Shown here piece after piece: positions 33,736-42,503 of a stretch of DNA of 64,000 nucleotides; position 1 is the stretch's first letter, and every line of letters starts with the position of its first letter. The notes below the pieces were generated by a model. The model worked only from the letters and a program-made list of their open reading frames with translations. It ran no database searches and was not told the origin of the DNA. Position numbers and translations under genes: made by a program. Source of the DNA: Ensifer aridi (GTDB taxonomy: Bacteria; Pseudomonadota; Alphaproteobacteria; Rhizobiales; Rhizobiaceae); the NCBI RefSeq assembly GCF_002078505.1, contig NZ_LUAV01000016.1, positions 352,374-416,373 of the forward strand, read 5' to 3'.

Positions 33736-36216
33736 CTATTCCGCCGCGATAATCTTCGGCATTTCGGCGGAGGGGATGCGGCAGGTGACCTCCGTGCCTT
33801 CACCCTCCTTGCTGCGGATCGAGACCGCGCCGCGGTGCAGGCTGACGAAGCTCTCGACGATTGAAAGCCCGAGACCGGCGCCGCCGCGCTGGCCGTAGCT
33901 CTCGAAGCGGTTGAAAACGGTGTTGAGCACGTCCTGCGGAATCCCCGGGCCGGTGTCGGTGACGGAGAAGAGAAAGTCGCTGCCTTCCCGCGAGCATTTC
34001 AGGTCGATCATGCTGCCGTCGGGCGCGAAATTGGCGGCATTGGTCAGAAGCTTGATGAAGATCTGCTTCAGTCGCTGCTGGTCGGCAATGATGCGGCCGA
34101 GACTGTCGGGGGCGTCGACGCGGAGCGAAACGCCGCTCTCGGCGAGGCGATCGGCCATCTGCTGCGCCACGTCGTCGAGCAGGTCAACGAGGTTCACCTC
34201 CGACATGTCGAGCTCGACAATGCCGGCGTCGACCGTCGCGAGATCTAGGATGTCGTTGACGATCGTCAAAAGCAGCGATGAGGAAGTGGCGATGTGATCG
34301 ACATATTCCGCCTGGCGCTCGTTGAGTTCGCCAAAGGCTGGCGTCTTTAAAAGATCGGCAAAGCCGATGATGTTCGTCAGCGGCGAGCGAAGTTCGTAGG
34401 AAACGTGGTGGACGAAATCGTTCTTCAGCGCGTCGGCCTTGCGCAGCGCCTCGTTCTTCTCTGTCAGCGCCCGCTCGACGCGCACGCTGTCGGTGATGTT
34501 GACGAAGGTGAGCATCGTCTGGGCATTGGGCAGCGGGATCACGGCATAGTCGAGGATCAGTCCGGTGCGCAGTTCGAGGATGCCGCGACTCGACGGCCTC
34601 TCGTCGTCGAAACTGGTGATGATATGGGCGAAGCGCTTCCAGCCGTCCGGCTGGTCGTAGGAGGCGAGGCAGGCCTGCTCGATCGCGCGGATATGGGTGC
34701 CGGGCTGCGCCTCCGCCTCGCTGATGCCCCAGATCGCGCGGAAGGCGGGGTTCGACAGCCGAATGCGGCCGTCCGGCCCGAAGACGGCGACGCCTTCGGC
34801 AAGATGGTCGATCGTTTCGCCCTGGACCTGGACGAGCGTGTTGTAGCGCGTTTCGAGGTCCACCTTCTCCGTCAGGTTCTCGAAGACCCAGGTCGCGCCG
34901 CCCTGGGGCCGCGCGGTGGCGAAGACGCGCAGCGTCTGGCCGTTCGGCAGGTGCCAGAGGTCGGATTGCGTGTCGAGCGCCTGATAGACCGAAAGCGCGT
35001 TCGCTTTCCATTGCTTCCAGTTGAGCTGCTCCGGCAGCTTGCCGCCGGCGCGCAGGCGATCGAGAATCTCACCATTGTCGGGCTTGCGCTCGAGGAAACC
35101 CATATCGAGACCCCAGAGGCGCTGGAAGGCCTGATTATAGAATTGCAGGCGCTGATTGCCGTCGAAGATGGCGACCGGCGTCGCGAGGTGCTCAAGCGTT
35201 TCGGCGTTGCTCTTGAGCGTCCGCGCCAGTTCCTCGCGTACGGCCTCGATACCGGAAACGTCAATGGCGATCCCCGCCGAACCGGCCGGGCCGCGGGCGT
35301 CGACGACCTCGAAGAAGGTCCGGTTGCCTTTGACCACGGTCGACACCTTGTCGCGGAATGGCGTGTCGAAGGTCGAGACCGCACGGATCTTCTCGCGCGC
35401 GGCGGTTGCGAGCAGCTCGCGGCCTTCGGCGACGGCCGCGTGGGCGCTCGGCGTTTCGACCGCTTCGGCGTAAGCCGCATTGACCCATTCGAGCTTGCCG
35501 TCGGTGCCGCGCTGCCAGGCGGGAAGATCGACCGCGTCGAAGAGATTGCGGAAGGTGGCGAGCGAGGTATGCAGCCGGTCGCGCTCGAGCTTCAGTTCGG
35601 CGAGTTCCGCCCTTAGATTGTTGAGCGCGATGAAGCGCACGAAAGCCCGCCCGCCGGAAACGCGCCCTTGCGCCTCCAGAACTTCGTTGCGCTGCGTTTC
35701 GAGCACCAGATCGAAGCTTTGCGCCTGGGCACGCAGGGCCTCGATCGCTTTCTCGAGCTGACTTGCCGAATGCGGCTTGATCCAGCGTCCGAAGGCGAGA
35801 AAGTCGCGGTCGTCCTGCGGCGCCCCGGTTTCAACCGGAAGCTGACCGAGGAACTCGGGGCGTTCGGCGAGCCCGTCCCAGATAACGATGCGTCTGTCCT
35901 TGTCGGCGATAAGCGCCTGGAAGCGGGAAATACGCTGGTTCGCGTCGGAGAGATCGGAGCGCAGCTCGCGGTTTTCCGCTTCGATATTGCCGCGTTGCCG
36001 GATGAGCCAGATCGCCGAAATCATCGCCGCGGAAATGACGCCGATCAGCACCGAGAAGGTCACGACCTCGGAGGTGCCGAATATGGTTCTGGCGACCGGA
36101 GCGGACGCCTGGGCGGCCGCGTCGGTGGCCGCGAGCAGGACCGTTCCGGCGAGAAGCCGCCGCATCAACGCGGGCGCCTTCTGCTCGCTCGAAATCGTGG
36201 ATCGTTCTGGTTTCAC
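33736..36216 (-). CDS. divL: DivL-like PAS-domain pseudo-histidine kinase
   Basis: The 826-residue protein has an N-terminal membrane anchor (TFSVLIGVISAAMISAIWLI, about 53-72) and a coiled stretch (75-115). Several PAS-like domains follow (about 220-310, 335-450, 460-580), then a HisKA/HATPase core. In the H-box the usual histidine is tyrosine: HHVSYELRSPLTN, Y607, codon TAC at 34396-34398. This substitution defines DivL, the Caulobacter cell-cycle protein that works with CckA and DivK. The ATPase part keeps the N, G1 (DTGPGIP) and G2 (GAGLGLSIV) boxes. Adjacency to tsaE and ahcY matches divL loci of other alphaproteobacteria as I recall them. Confidence 0.8.
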   Translation of the reverse strand: MKPERSTISSEQKAPALMRRLLAGTVLLAATDAAAQASAPVARTIFGTSEVVTFSVLIGVISAAMISAIWLIRQRGNIEAENRELRSDLSDANQRISRFQALIADKDRRIVIWDGLAERPEFLGQLPVETGAPQDDRDFLAFGRWIKPHSASQLEKAIEALRAQAQSFDLVLETQRNEVLEAQGRVSGGRAFVRFIALNNLRAELAELKLERDRLHTSLATFRNLFDAVDLPAWQRGTDGKLEWVNAAYAEAVETPSAHAAVAEGRELLATAAREKIRAVSTFDTPFRDKVSTVVKGNRTFFEVVDARGPAGSAGIAIDVSGIEAVREELARTLKSNAETLEHLATPVAIFDGNQRLQFYNQAFQRLWGLDMGFLERKPDNGEILDRLRAGGKLPEQLNWKQWKANALSVYQALDTQSDLWHLPNGQTLRVFATARPQGGATWVFENLTEKVDLETRYNTLVQVQGETIDHLAEGVAVFGPDGRIRLSNPAFRAIWGISEAEAQPGTHIRAIEQACLASYDQPDGWKRFAHIITSFDDERPSSRGILELRTGLILDYAVIPLPNAQTMLTFVNITDSVRVERALTEKNEALRKADALKNDFVHHVSYELRSPLTNIIGFADLLKTPAFGELNERQAEYVDHIATSSSLLLTIVNDILDLATVDAGIVELDMSEVNLVDLLDDVAQQMADRLAESGVSLRVDAPDSLGRIIADQQRLKQIFIKLLTNAANFAPDGSMIDLKCSREGSDFLFSVTDTGPGIPQDVLNTVFNRFESYGQRGGAGLGLSIVESFVSLHRGAVSIRSKEGEGTEVTCRIPSAEMPKIIAAE

Positions 36217-36439
36217 GGCGTCATCCCCGTTCGTCCGGAAATCGCCCCTGACCGCGCGCCGCCTTGCGCTGAAGCCCTCTTAGAGGGCTCCGTCAGTCCC
36301 CATCGCATTCCCGGTCCGTCTCCGTCTCTTTGCCGCACATCCGACAAGACATCCCCGTTCGCCACGCCGGCTGCTCCAGCGTCACGAATCAATGACTTAA
36401 GCATACTTGTTTGAAGAATCGGCGGAAAGTGTGCGGTCC

Positions 36440-36476
36440 AAAAAAGAGGCCGCGATCTCTTGTCAAGATCGCGGCC
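36440..36476 (-). terminator. Rho-independent terminator of ahcY
   Basis: On the minus strand GGCCGCGATCT and AGATCGCGGCC form an 11-bp perfect stem with a 7-nt loop, followed by TCTTTTTT. It lies 31 bp after the ahcY stop, within the otherwise gene-free gap 36217-36506 that also contains the divL upstream region. Confidence 0.9.
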
Positions 36477-36506
36477 ACAAGATGTTGTGGATTGGCCGGG
36501 TAAGGA

Positions 36507-37907
36507 TTAGTACCTGTAGTGTTCCGCCTTGAACGGGCCCTGCGGCTTCACGCCGATATAGGCTGCCTGTTCCTCCGACAGCTCGGTCAGCTTGGCGCCG
36601 AGCTTGGCAAGATGCAGGCGTGCCACCTTTTCATCGAGCTGCTTCGGCAGCACGTAGACCTCTTTCTTGTAGTTCGCGCCCTTGGTGAAGAGTTCGATCT
36701 GCGCCAGGACCTGGTTGGAGAAGGAGGCCGACATCACGAAGGACGGATGGCCGGTGGCGTTGCCGAGGTTGAGCAGGCGCCCTTCGGACAGGAGAATGAT
36801 GCGGTTGCCCTTCGGGAACTCGACGAGGTCGACTTGCGGCTTCACGTTGGTCCACTTCAGGTTCCGGAGCGCCGAGACCTGAATCTCGTTGTCGAAGTGG
36901 CCGATATTGCCGACGATCGCCATGTCCTTCATCTCGCGCATGTGCTCGATGCGGATCACGTCCTTGTTGCCGGTCGTGGTGATGAAGATGTCGGCGGTCG
37001 AGACGACGTCTTCGAGCTGGACCACTTCATAGCCGTCCATGGCGGCCTGCAGGGCGCAGATCGGGTCGACCTCGGTGATCTTCACGCGTGCGCCGGCGCC
37101 GCTGAGCGAGGCGGCGGAACCCTTGCCCACGTCGCCATAGCCGCAGACCACGGCTACCTTGCCGGCCATCATCACGTCGGTGCCGCGGCGGATGCCGTCG
37201 ACGAGCGATTCCTTGCAGCCGTACTTGTTGTCGAACTTCGACTTGGTGACGCTGTCGTTGACGTTGATCGCCGGGAAGGGCAGGAGGCCCTTGGCCTGGA
37301 GCTGATAGAGACGGTTGACGCCGGTAGTCGTCTCTTCTGTCACGCCCTTGATGGCGTCACGCTGCTTGGTGAACCAGCCCGGCGTTGCGGCAAGGCGCTT
37401 CTTGATCTGCGCGAAGAGGATTTCCTCCTCTTCCGAACCGGGATTCGAGAGCACGTTCTCGCCGGCTTCGGCGCGCGCGCCGAGCAGGATGTACATGGTC
37501 GCGTCGCCGCCGTCGTCGAGGATCATGTTCGACAGGCCGCCGTCGGCCCACTGGAAGATCTTGTCGGTGTAGGACCAGTATTCCTCGAGTGTCTCGCCCT
37601 TGACGGCGAAGACCGGAATGCCCCGTGCGGCGATGGCGGCAGCGGCGTGATCCTGGGTGGAGAAGATGTTGCACGAGGCCCAGCGGACTTCGGCGCCGAG
37701 CGCGACCAGCGTCTCAATCAGCACGGCGGTCTGGATCGTCATGTGCAGCGAACCGGTGATGCGGGCGCCCTTCAGCGGCTGCGATGCGCCGAACTCCTGA
37801 CGGCAGGCCATCAGGCCCGGCATTTCCGTTTCGGCGATGGCGATTTCCTTGCGGCCGAAATCGGCAAGCCCGATATCGGCGACAATATAGTCCTGAGTTG
37901 CGGTCAT
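36507..37907 (-). CDS. ahcY: S-adenosylhomocysteine hydrolase
   Basis: The 466-residue enzyme splits S-adenosylhomocysteine into adenosine and homocysteine, relieving inhibition of methyltransferases. It has the NAD-binding GYGDVGKGSAASLSG, the motif NVNDSVTKSKFDN with the catalytic Lys/Asp, and VDGIRRGTDVMMAGK. The C-terminal tail GPFKAEHYRY is the family signature. The length includes the roughly 40-residue insertion common in proteobacteria. The start is at 37907 (MTATQDYIV); the in-frame extension to 37988 is non-conserved. A palindromic operator candidate lies 130 bp upstream. Confidence 0.97.
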   Translation of the reverse strand: MTATQDYIVADIGLADFGRKEIAIAETEMPGLMACRQEFGASQPLKGARITGSLHMTIQTAVLIETLVALGAEVRWASCNIFSTQDHAAAAIAARGIPVFAVKGETLEEYWSYTDKIFQWADGGLSNMILDDGGDATMYILLGARAEAGENVLSNPGSEEEEILFAQIKKRLAATPGWFTKQRDAIKGVTEETTTGVNRLYQLQAKGLLPFPAINVNDSVTKSKFDNKYGCKESLVDGIRRGTDVMMAGKVAVVCGYGDVGKGSAASLSGAGARVKITEVDPICALQAAMDGYEVVQLEDVVSTADIFITTTGNKDVIRIEHMREMKDMAIVGNIGHFDNEIQVSALRNLKWTNVKPQVDLVEFPKGNRIILLSEGRLLNLGNATGHPSFVMSASFSNQVLAQIELFTKGANYKKEVYVLPKQLDEKVARLHLAKLGAKLTELSEEQAAYIGVKPQGPFKAEHYRY

Positions 37908-38036
37908 GGAGTTCTCCAGGCTGATCCTTTGGGCCGCCGGCCCTATGGCGATTGGCGGCGTGACATGCCTCCCGCGCTTCGAGATCACGGGGAGAGTGCG
38001 TTCGGTCTATCAGGAATCGCCGAGGAGGGCAACCAT

Positions 38037-38058
38037 CATATAAAGAGGTCTTTATATG
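38037..38058. promoter_or_regulatory. Candidate SahR operator upstream of ahcY
   Basis: Perfect 10-bp arms CATATAAAGA and TCTTTATATG flank GG. It lies 130 bp upstream of the ahcY start, in the 232-bp gap to the HPr gene, and is followed by a further TTTATATCAG. Its form resembles the palindrome reported for SahR, the ArsR-type repressor of SAH recycling in Proteobacteria, as I remember it. No SahR gene lies in the window. Confidence 0.6.
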
Positions 38059-38140
38059 TTTATATCAGTCGCCCGCAGGCGAAGGGATATGATGGGTCGC
38101 CCCGCGTCTCCGCATGCGGGGAGAGAGCCAAAGGGGGAAT

Positions 38141-38434
38141 TCAAATCTCTTCGCCGAATTTGTCTCGCACCAGCGCGTCGAGCGCGTTGAGGGCCTCTTC
38201 CGCCTGGGCTCCGCTGGCGGTGACGAAGACGGTGCAGCCGGTGCTGGCAGCCAGCATCATCAGCCCCATGATCGACGTGCCGCCGACCGTCATACCATCT
38301 TTGGACACGGTGATCTCGGCATCATAGGCCTCGACCGTCTGCACGAATTTCGCGGAGGCCCGCGCATGCAGGCCGCGCTTGTTGATGATGAGCAACTCGC
38401 GCGTCAGCACCGTGTCCGGGCGGTGATCCATCAT
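38141..38434 (-). CDS. HPr phosphocarrier protein
   Basis: The 97-residue protein has the phosphorylated histidine in NKRGLHARASAKF (H23) and the regulatory serine in GGTSIMGLMMLAA (S54), the site used by HPr kinase. It lacks sugar-specific partners nearby and, with EIIA-Man and HprK, forms a regulatory PTS. In S. meliloti these proteins influence succinate-mediated catabolite repression. It overlaps the EIIA gene by 4 bp and is transcribed after it. Confidence 0.93.
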   Translation of the reverse strand: MMDHRPDTVLTRELLIINKRGLHARASAKFVQTVEAYDAEITVSKDGMTVGGTSIMGLMMLAASTGCTVFVTASGAQAEEALNALDALVRDKFGEEI

Positions 38435-38832
38435 TTTCCACTCAGAACGCGGCTGGCGACATTGATGTATTTGCGTCCCGCCTCGGAGGCCTCGACAAGC
38501 GCCTTGTCCATATCGCTCTCGCCGCGCACCCCCGCGAGCTTGATCAGCATCGGTAGGTTGACGCCGGCGACCACTTCGACGCTGCCGCCGCGCATGACGG
38601 AAATGGCGAGATTGGAGGGTGTACCGCCGAACATATCCGTCAGGATGATGACGCCATTGCCCTCGTTGGCTTTCTCCACGGCGTCGAGAATATCCTGACG
38701 CCGCTGATCCATGTCGTCCTCGGGGCCGATACAGACGGTCTCGATGAATTTCTGCGGACCGACAACGTGCTCTAATGCATGCCGAAACTCATCCGCCAGC
38801 TTGCCATGCGTGACAAGCACAAGTCCGATCAT
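38431..38832 (-). CDS. PTS EIIA component, mannose family
   Basis: The 133-residue protein begins MIGLVLVTHGKLADEF with the phosphorylatable His at position 9. The EIIA-Man fold continues with IILTDMFGGTPSNLAISVM and VEVVAGVNLPMLIK. No EIIB or EIIC gene is close, so it probably acts in regulation and not in sugar uptake. The start is at 38832, since homology begins there; an upstream extension to 38919 is non-conserved. It lies between hprK (upstream, 156 bp) and the HPr gene (4-bp overlap). Confidence 0.92.
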   Translation of the reverse strand: MIGLVLVTHGKLADEFRHALEHVVGPQKFIETVCIGPEDDMDQRRQDILDAVEKANEGNGVIILTDMFGGTPSNLAISVMRGGSVEVVAGVNLPMLIKLAGVRGESDMDKALVEASEAGRKYINVASRVLSGK

Positions 38833-38988
38833 GGGTATCTTTGCTCCAACTGCATATGCAACTCGGTGATGGTCAGATATCGCACTGCAGCAATTTCGTC
38901 CACCTATTGGGGCGGCCATCTTGGCAAGGAAAAGGCGAAGTGCAAGCCCAAAATGCCGAAAAAGCAGCCTTCCTGCCTCGGAATAAGG

Positions 38989-39447
38989 CTAAAGTCCTAA
39001 TTTTTCAGGCAATAGAGCGACGAGAGCATCGACCGGCGACAGTGGCCCTTCAACGGGAAGACGCAACAGCGGCAGGCTTCGCCCGATCTGAAGCGGCAGT
39101 TCCTCCTGCTCCGGCGGCAGGCGGGGATCGAAAGGGGGCCTTGATGGCATGATCGCCCCTTCGAGCACGCAGGCCGAGATGGTTTCAACCTCCGCGATGC
39201 CGCTGCCCCGAACCTCGATCAGACCGCGAATGGCGGCGGGGCAGCGCGCGACGATGCGGTCGTTTTCCAGCGAAAGATCCACCCGATCGTCGGCGACGAG
39301 TGCTGCGAAGCGGCCGCGACGCCGCACCTCGTAAATGCAGGCAAGCGCCAGTGCCGACTTGCCCGAGCCGGAAGGCCCGGTGATGAGGAAGCCGGTGGTG
39401 CCGAGAACCATGGCCGTTGCGTGGATGTTGCAACTCGTAGCGCTCAC
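38989..39447 (-). CDS. hprK: HPr kinase/phosphorylase, short form
   Basis: The 152-residue protein has the P-loop GPSGSGKSALAL near residue 24 and the later LIEVRGSGIAEV motif (HprK signature region). Gram-positive HprK is about 310 residues; this alphaproteobacterial form lacks the N-terminal domain and ends shortly after the catalytic core. It would phosphorylate HPr on S54. Its start overlaps the end of chvG by 4 bp, tying the PTS regulators to the ChvG/ChvI genes. Confidence 0.92.
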   Translation of the reverse strand: MSATSCNIHATAMVLGTTGFLITGPSGSGKSALALACIYEVRRRGRFAALVADDRVDLSLENDRIVARCPAAIRGLIEVRGSGIAEVETISACVLEGAIMPSRPPFDPRLPPEQEELPLQIGRSLPLLRLPVEGPLSPVDALVALLPEKLGL

Positions 39448-41231
39448 GGATGCGGCTCGGCGGGCAGCGAGAGAATGAAGCGCGCGCCGGTCACGTCGCC
39501 GCCCTTGCCGACGATATTCTCGGCTTTGAGCGTTCCGCCATGCGCCTCGGCGATCTGACGCGAGATCGAAAGCCCGAGGCCGGAGTTCTGGCCGAAATCC
39601 TCGCCCTCCGGTCGGTCCGTGTAGAACCGTTCGAAGATCCGGTCGATGTCTTCCGCCTGGATGCCCGGGCCGTTGTCTTCCACATAGACGAGGCAGCGCG
39701 AGCGCGAGCGGGTCAGCCGGATGATGATGCGGCCGTTCGGCTCCGGAACGAAGGAGCGCGCGTTCTCGATCAGGTTGGTGATGATCTGGCCGATGCGCAG
39801 TTCATAGCCGCTAACGATGAAGCTCGCCCTCGGATTGTCCTTGCGATCGACGACGAAGTCGAGCAGCACCTGTTTCTTTTTGCCGCGGATCTGACGGGAA
39901 ATATCGATGAGGTCGCCGAGAAGCTTTTCGAGGTCGACCTTCTTCGCGTCGCTGCGGGCAAGCTCGGCATCGAGACGCGAGGCGTCGGAAATGTCGCTGA
40001 TCAGCCGGTCGAGGCGCCGGACGTCATGCTGGATGACGTCGAGCAGCCGCTTCTTCGATTCCTCCGTGCGCGCCAGCGGCAGCGTTTCGACGGCGCTCCG
40101 GAGCGACGTGAGCGGGTTCTTGAGCTCATGGCTGACGTCGGCAGCGAAGTTCTCGATCGCCGCAATGCGGTCGTAGAGCGCTGTCGTCATCTCCCGGAGC
40201 GCCACCGAGAGGTTGCCGATCTCATCCTGCCGGGAGGAGAAGTCGGGGATTTCCTCGCGTTCCTTCGCGCCGCCGCGGCGCACGCGGATGGCGGCGGCCG
40301 ATAGCCGCCTGAGCGGATTGGCGATCGTGGACGAAAGAAGCAGCGACAGGATGACATTGACGAGCGCCGCCACACCGAAGACGCGGATGATCGCCAGCCG
40401 CTCGGCATGAACGATCTTGTCGATGTCGCCCGCTTGCGTCGACAGAAGCAGCACGCCGAGCACGGCTCGGAAACGCTGCACCGGCACCGCCACCGAAACA
40501 ATGAGCTCGCCCTTCTCGGTGACGCGGACGACGGCGCCGCGCACGCCGGTGAGCGCGTTCATCACCTCGGGGTAGATCGAGCCGTTGCCGCCCGGCGGCT
40601 CCTTGTAGAGCGGCAGGTCGCCCGGCTGTAAGAGCCGGTTGAACCAGGTGCTGATCCGCTCCGTGACGCTCGGAGTTTCCGGATCGACCGGCGGCAGGTC
40701 GAAACGAAGCACTTGGCCGCCGCTGTAGAGGTGGCGCGAGTCGAGGAGCAGGTCGGCATCGGCATCGAACAGGCGGGCGCGTGTGCGCGTCGGCGAGATC
40801 AGCCTTCTGAGAACAGGGGCGACACGTTCCTGGATGATTGGAAATTCGAGGTCCTCGTCGCTTGGCAGCGGCGTGATGCTCTCGCCGGCCTGCAGCTCCA
40901 GCAGCTTTTCCGGATCGATGGTGATCGAGTTGGTATCGACCGACGCGGAGGCGGAAATGGCGCCGGCGATGATCTCGCCCTGTGTCAGCAGGCTTTCGAC
41001 GCGGGCGTCGATGAGGCCCTCGCGGAACTGGTTCAGATACATGATCCCGCCGACGAGAACGACGAGCGCCACGAGGTTGAAGAAGACGATGCGCCGCGTA
41101 AGGCTCGAGAAGACGGCGTTGCCGAACAGGCGTCGGATCAGCGTAAACGGATGCGCCCATCGGCGCTGCCCGCGCGACGCTGCGCTCCGTCCGTCAGAAT
41201 CTTCGATCTCGCCCTGCAAGACTGCTACCAA
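39444..41231 (-). CDS. chvG: Sensor histidine kinase ChvG (ExoS)
   Basis: The 595-residue membrane kinase has TM1 at about 48-66 and a periplasmic domain of about 210 residues. TM2 lies at about 280-301, then a HAMP domain (NPLRRLSAAAIRVRRGG). The H-box is FAADVSHELKNPL (H368), and the ATPase has YVEDNGPGI and GLGLSISRQIAEAHGG. ChvG with ChvI responds to acid and envelope cues and controls exopolysaccharide and motility in rhizobia and virulence in Agrobacterium. It overlaps hprK by 4 bp. A 215-bp gap without a recognisable gene separates it from chvI. Confidence 0.95.
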   Translation of the reverse strand: MVAVLQGEIEDSDGRSAASRGQRRWAHPFTLIRRLFGNAVFSSLTRRIVFFNLVALVVLVGGIMYLNQFREGLIDARVESLLTQGEIIAGAISASASVDTNSITIDPEKLLELQAGESITPLPSDEDLEFPIIQERVAPVLRRLISPTRTRARLFDADADLLLDSRHLYSGGQVLRFDLPPVDPETPSVTERISTWFNRLLQPGDLPLYKEPPGGNGSIYPEVMNALTGVRGAVVRVTEKGELIVSVAVPVQRFRAVLGVLLLSTQAGDIDKIVHAERLAIIRVFGVAALVNVILSLLLSSTIANPLRRLSAAAIRVRRGGAKEREEIPDFSSRQDEIGNLSVALREMTTALYDRIAAIENFAADVSHELKNPLTSLRSAVETLPLARTEESKKRLLDVIQHDVRRLDRLISDISDASRLDAELARSDAKKVDLEKLLGDLIDISRQIRGKKKQVLLDFVVDRKDNPRASFIVSGYELRIGQIITNLIENARSFVPEPNGRIIIRLTRSRSRCLVYVEDNGPGIQAEDIDRIFERFYTDRPEGEDFGQNSGLGLSISRQIAEAHGGTLKAENIVGKGGDVTGARFILSLPAEPHP

Positions 41232-41446
41232 GTCTTCCGCTCCCGCGACGGACTTCCGTCGCTTTGCCTTCCTTGCACCGGCGTTCCGGCCGGCGCGCCT
41301 CCCGCCACCGCCCTGCGCACGACTGGCCGAGGTCCGGGGCGGAATGGGACAAAGCGGACCGCAGCCACTTCCATCGCCGTCTGCGATCTGCCGTGGCTGC
41401 GGTTCTCAATGAGCCACAATCGGCGCGAAGGCAAGCCCGCGGCCGT

Positions 41447-42172
41447 TCAGGCCGTTTCGCGGAAGCGGTAACCGACTCCGTAGAGGGTTTCGATCATATC
41501 GAAGTCGCCATCGACCATCTTGAACTTCTTGCGAAGCCGCTTGATGTGGCTGTCGATCGTCCGGTCGTCGACATAGACCTGCTCGTCATAGGCGGCATCC
41601 ATCAGCGCGTCGCGGCTCTTCACGACACCGGGGCGCTGCGCCAGCGAATGGAGGATCAGGAATTCCGTGACCGTCAGCGTCACCGGTTCGTTCTTCCAGG
41701 TGCAGGTGTGGCGTTCCTGGTCCATGACGAGTTGACCGCGCTCCAGCGAGCGGGACGGCGCCTCGCCGTTTTTGGCCGCGCCGCCGGCAGCGGCAGCGGC
41801 GGCGTCGCGAGTCGGCGCCCGCCGCAGGATCGCCTTCACCCGCTCGACCAGCAGACGCTGCGAGAAGGGTTTGGTGATGAAATCGTCAGCCCCCATCTTC
41901 AGGCCGAAGAGCTCGTCGATCTCCTCGTCCTTGGAGGTGAGGAAGATCACCGGCAGGTCAGACTTCTGTCTCAGCCTACGCAGCAGTTCCATGCCGTCCA
42001 TGCGTGGCATTTTGATATCGAAGATTGCCAGATGCGGTGGGCGCGCCAAGAGGCCCTCGAGTGCGGAAGCACCATCGGTATAGGTTTCGACCTTGTAGCC
42101 CTCGGCTTCGAGGGCGATCGACACCGATGTCAGGATGTTGCGGTCGTCATCGACAAGCGCGATGGTCTGCAT
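41447..42172 (-). CDS. chvI: Response regulator ChvI, OmpR type
   Basis: The 241-residue protein has a receiver domain with D52 in AIFDIKMPRMDG, the acidic cluster VDDD and the switch Lys in FITKPFSQ. A linker rich in alanine follows, then a winged-helix DNA-binding domain (TVTEFLILHSLAQRPGVVKSR... VDDRTIDSHIKRLRKKF). It is the partner of ChvG and is essential or near-essential in several rhizobia. It is divergent from pckA across a 331-bp AT-rich region. Confidence 0.96.
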   Translation of the reverse strand: MQTIALVDDDRNILTSVSIALEAEGYKVETYTDGASALEGLLARPPHLAIFDIKMPRMDGMELLRRLRQKSDLPVIFLTSKDEEIDELFGLKMGADDFITKPFSQRLLVERVKAILRRAPTRDAAAAAAGGAAKNGEAPSRSLERGQLVMDQERHTCTWKNEPVTLTVTEFLILHSLAQRPGVVKSRDALMDAAYDEQVYVDDRTIDSHIKRLRKKFKMVDGDFDMIETLYGVGYRFRETA

Positions 42173-42352
42173 CGTAGTTCAACTCCGTCTTTGGGGTCCG
42201 GCGCCGGAATCCACCTTTGAGAACGGCGGCAGCGCGAGTCACGGATGCGTTACTTGAGTATAAAGGTGGAACAAATTGTGGCGAAGTACAAAAGCACCTG
42301 ATCCCGTCCCCCGGAAATCCTGTGAAAAATAGCTTTCCGCGCCCCGTGATTC

Positions 42353-42393
42353 AACCGATTAAAAAATGCATATTTTTCTTTAAATCGATTAAT
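42353..42393. promoter_or_regulatory. Candidate repressor sites upstream of pckA
   Basis: AACCGATTAA (42353-42362) and TTTAAATCGATTAAT (42379-42393) share CGATTAA and are near-palindromic around ATCGAT. They lie in the AT-rich gap 42173-42503, about 110-150 bp upstream of the pckA start. In S. meliloti pckA is repressed by the LacI-type PckR; whether these are its boxes is inference. No gene is seen in the gap. Confidence 0.4.
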
Positions 42394-42503
42394 GTACTGA
42401 TATCATTATTGTTTTAGAAAGCCATATCTTGTCTTGCGCTGACCTTGCCGGTATGTTCCGACGAAATTCAACGCCAATGGCCAAACACGAAGGAAGCTTG
42501 ACC

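Noticed and set aside
37908..38140. SAM or SAH riboswitch upstream of ahcY
   Set aside because: No conserved riboswitch core could be traced; the palindrome at 38037-38058 explains the region better as a protein site.
41194..41446. Small gene between chvG and chvI
   Set aside because: Short arginine-rich frames exist but none has a good ribosome-binding site, motif or fold.
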